A stretch of DNA of 64,000 bases from positions 433,945 through 497,944 of the forward strand of contig NZ_KE383818.1 of NCBI RefSeq assembly GCF_000422325.1, given 5' to 3'. Position numbers and translations under genes: made by a program. The notes beneath the pieces are model-generated. The model had not been told where the DNA came from. It saw only the letters and a program-made list of their open reading frames with translations, and did not search any database. Positions 63,798 through 64,000 of this stretch are shown here, piece after piece; position 1 is the first letter of the stretch; each line of letters starts with the position of its first letter. The stretch comes from Marinospirillum minutulum DSM 6287. GTDB lineage: Bacteria; Pseudomonadota; Gammaproteobacteria; Pseudomonadales; Halomonadaceae.

Positions 63798-64000
63798 GGT
63801 TCATCCTTATTAGAGGGGTAAATTGAATTTAGTGGGGCGTTTCAATGGAGCGAATGATGCCTTAGCAAGCATCAAGACCGCAAGCCACCATTGGTAGGGG
63901 GTGTTTGGTTGTAATTTGACTACAGTGAAATAAAACTACAAAGCGAGACTTTGCAATGCTTTTACAGCTAGTGATTTTTCCCAATGCAATTTAAATTGGG
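63798..64000 (-). promoter_or_regulatory. aceA upstream region to the window edge
   Basis: These 203 bases hold no reading frame of note. On the minus strand a small hairpin, TGATGC/GCATCA (63855-63860 and 63869-63874), lies in the probable leader. A possible promoter, TTGCAA then TTATTT with 17 bases between, lies further up at low confidence. The palindrome CAATTTAAATTG (63987-63998) sits at the window edge. No confident operator can be named. Confidence 0.3.

Overview
The window is a chromosomal core segment of a gammaproteobacterium. Gene order resembles the Pseudomonas/Oceanospirillales group: a GntR-type prp cluster with acnD and prpF, mla divergent from kdsD-lpt-rpoN, murA-hisG-hisD, rnpB beside the division cluster, a dciA/M23/secA/argJ block, and a MvaT-type silencer. 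Base composition looks moderately AT-rich, which suggests a marine Oceanospirillales-type bacterium rather than Pseudomonas itself; the genus is inference. I see no prophage, insertion sequence, CRISPR array, tRNA, or clearly foreign island. Every long reading frame belongs to a recognisable family.

Layout. 1-1681: the tail of a BarA/GacS-type hybrid kinase, then pabB. 1857-8626: 2-methylcitrate cycle (GntR regulator, prpB, prpC, acnD, prpF). 8625-8881: a non-coding structured repeat. 8899-16474 (minus): darP, ptsO, rapZ, ptsN, hpf, rpoN, lptB, lptA, lptC, kdsC, kdsD. 16582-23259 (plus): mlaFEDCB, ibaG, murA, hisG, hisD. 23273-27195: degS/algW-type protease, NIF3 protein, YhcB/ZapG protein, zapE. 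27371-32272: rplM-rpsI, petABC, sspA-sspB. 32282-36116: diaA/gmhA-like, yraN and lpoA on the minus strand, then rsmI. 36146-36516: rnpB. 36552-54038: division and cell-wall cluster rsmH-ftsL-ftsI-murE-murF-mraY-murD-ftsW-murG-murC-ddl-ftsQ-ftsA-ftsZ-lpxC. 54113-61483: dciA, M23 peptidase, secA, argJ, a Nudix/ThiE fusion, yacG, coaE. 61650-63797: MvaT-like protein and isocitrate lyase, with the aceA upstream region to 64000.

The genes work together mainly on the envelope: peptidoglycan precursors and septation (murA, mur/fts, lpoA, zapE, ZapG), lipopolysaccharide synthesis and export (lpxC, kdsC, kdsD, lptABC), outer-membrane lipid asymmetry (mla), envelope stress (DegS-type protease) and secretion (secA). 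Carbon metabolism sits at both ends: propionate through methylcitrate on the left and acetate through the glyoxylate shunt (aceA) on the right.

I did not find a convincing undescribed multigene system. The most interesting items are non-coding: the two-unit structured repeat at 8625-8881, where paired bases change together between units; rnpB packed against a division cluster that lacks mraZ; a regulator start codon with no ribosome-binding site beside a perfect palindrome; a complete terminator-like hairpin after prpC and another after acnD; and a candidate leader structure before rplM. Several starts were moved from the longest reading frame on the basis of ribosome-binding sites and family N-termini; these are stated in each entry. 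No gap between genes exceeds 300 bases.
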